64,000 bases of DNA, taken from positions 1,416,702-1,480,701 of the forward strand of contig NZ_LMPZ01000002.1 of the NCBI RefSeq assembly GCF_001424025.1, given 5' to 3'. Of this stretch, positions 63,654 through 64,000 are shown in pieces; positions within the stretch are counted from its first letter, which is position 1; the number at the start of each line of letters is the position of its first letter. The notes beneath the pieces were generated by a model. That model was not told where the DNA came from, ran no database searches, and was given only the letters and a program-made list of their open reading frames with translations. The DNA is from Brevundimonas sp. Leaf363 (GTDB lineage Bacteria; Pseudomonadota; Alphaproteobacteria; Caulobacterales; Caulobacteraceae). The position numbers were made by a program, and so were the translations under genes.

Positions 63654-64000
63654 GTCAGCCGCGCCCTGACTGTTGCCCAGATGCGATCAGAGACCTTATC
63701 TACCGACCCGGTGGCGTCGATGACCGCGCAGCGCTCCGGGTGCATGGCGGCGATGGCCAGGAAGCCGTCGCGCAGGCGCTGGTGAAAGGCCATGCCCTTG
63801 GATTCGAACCGCGTCTCGGCCGCGCCGCGTCCCATGGCCCGCGCCAGCCCCGTCTCGACCGGCAGGTCGAACACCAAAGTCAGGTCCGGCTGGTCATCGC
63901 CCACAATCGCGGCGTCCAGCATCTCGATAAAGGCCGGCGCGACGCCGCCGCCCACGCCCTGATAGGCGCGGCTGGAATCGGCGAAGCGGTCGCAGATGAC
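63650..64000 (-). CDS. tmk: Thymidylate kinase, C-terminal part (cut by window end)
   Basis: The last 116 residues of dTMP kinase. The visible part begins with VICDRFADSSRAYQGVGGG, the TMK signature that binds dTMP, followed by DLTLVFDLPVETGLARAMGR, the lid region and FHQRLRDGFLAIAAMHPER. The P-loop lies outside the window. It heads, or is upstream in, the tmk-holB-tatD-MBL operon. Confidence 0.93.
   Translation of the reverse strand, partial: VICDRFADSSRAYQGVGGGVAPAFIEMLDAAIVGDDQPDLTLVFDLPVETGLARAMGRGAAETRFESKGMAFHQRLRDGFLAIAAMHPERCAVIDATGSVDKVSDRIWATVRARLT

Overview
The window is dense, high-GC chromosomal DNA from an alphaproteobacterium, most likely a member of Caulobacteraceae such as Brevundimonas. 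This is an inference from gene order and protein style, not from a search. The indications are an alphaproteobacterial pdhA-pdhB-pdhC cluster in which E1 beta carries its own lipoyl domain, the lptF-lptG-lptD-surA-pdxA-rsmA block, the pepA-holC and eno-ftsB-pdh neighbourhoods, many TTG and GTG starts, and promoters with GC-TAAAG-like -10 boxes. About 73 protein genes were recognised. No gene-free stretch exceeds about 220 bases. I found no rRNA, tRNA, CRISPR array, insertion sequence or prophage.

Layout. 1-6.4 kb: start of an acyl-CoA dehydrogenase gene, cytochrome b561, the tRNA t6A enzyme Sua5, then a leftward set (FAD-linked 2-hydroxyacid dehydrogenase, YaaA, 3-hydroxybutyrate dehydrogenase, patatin) and a Nudix hydrolase. 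6.5-11.6 kb: a small secreted protein, an SPFH/NfeD membrane pair, RNase HI, the complete tatABC operon and a DUF6445 protein. 11.7-15.7 kb: glnB-glnA nitrogen assimilation, a stand-alone NAD(P)HX dehydratase and a radical SAM protein. 15.7-18.1 kb: a small secreted protein, the rpsF-rpsR-rplI ribosomal operon with a probable structured leader, and a MarR regulator. 18.2-25.3 kb: fatty acid synthesis (fabD, fabG, acpP, fabF) followed by mltG and gmk, with two unrelated genes between fabD and fabG. 25.2-36 kb: a leftward run making the LPS export machinery (lptF, lptG, lptD), surA, pdxA, rsmA, an aminotransferase and a MHYT/HWE histidine kinase.

36-43.4 kb: pepA, holC, two tandem I78-type inhibitor lipoproteins, a frameshifted DUF2164 gene, an ABC-F ATPase, ndk, a glycine-zipper lipoprotein and a stand-alone acyl-ACP/CoA ligase. 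43.5-48.5 kb: lipA, a START-type protein, an L-2-hydroxyglutarate-type oxidase, an acetyltransferase, rpmF, a lipoprotein and a GNAT enzyme. 48.5-59 kb: eno, ftsB and the pyruvate dehydrogenase complex, with a DUF5076 gene wedged between E1 beta and E2. Two secreted or antioxidant genes and two DUF3667 membrane proteins separate E2 from lpd (E3). 59-64 kb: an FkbM methyltransferase, a second beta-lactamase-fold serine hydrolase, then the leftward tmk-holB-tatD-MBL operon, with tmk cut by the window end.

Most of the window is core metabolism: lipA makes the lipoyl group used by PdhB and PdhC, and the resulting acetyl-CoA feeds the fab genes. A Tat-type signal on the serine hydrolase at 19.6-20.8 kb matches the presence of tatABC. 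The observations I rate highest are the one-base frameshift in the DUF2164 gene, the translationally coupled DUF5076 gene inside the pdh operon, the near-identical lipoyl domains of PdhB and PdhC, the tandem I78 and DUF3667 pairs, and the probable autoregulatory leader before rpsF. I saw no clear evidence of a wholly new system.
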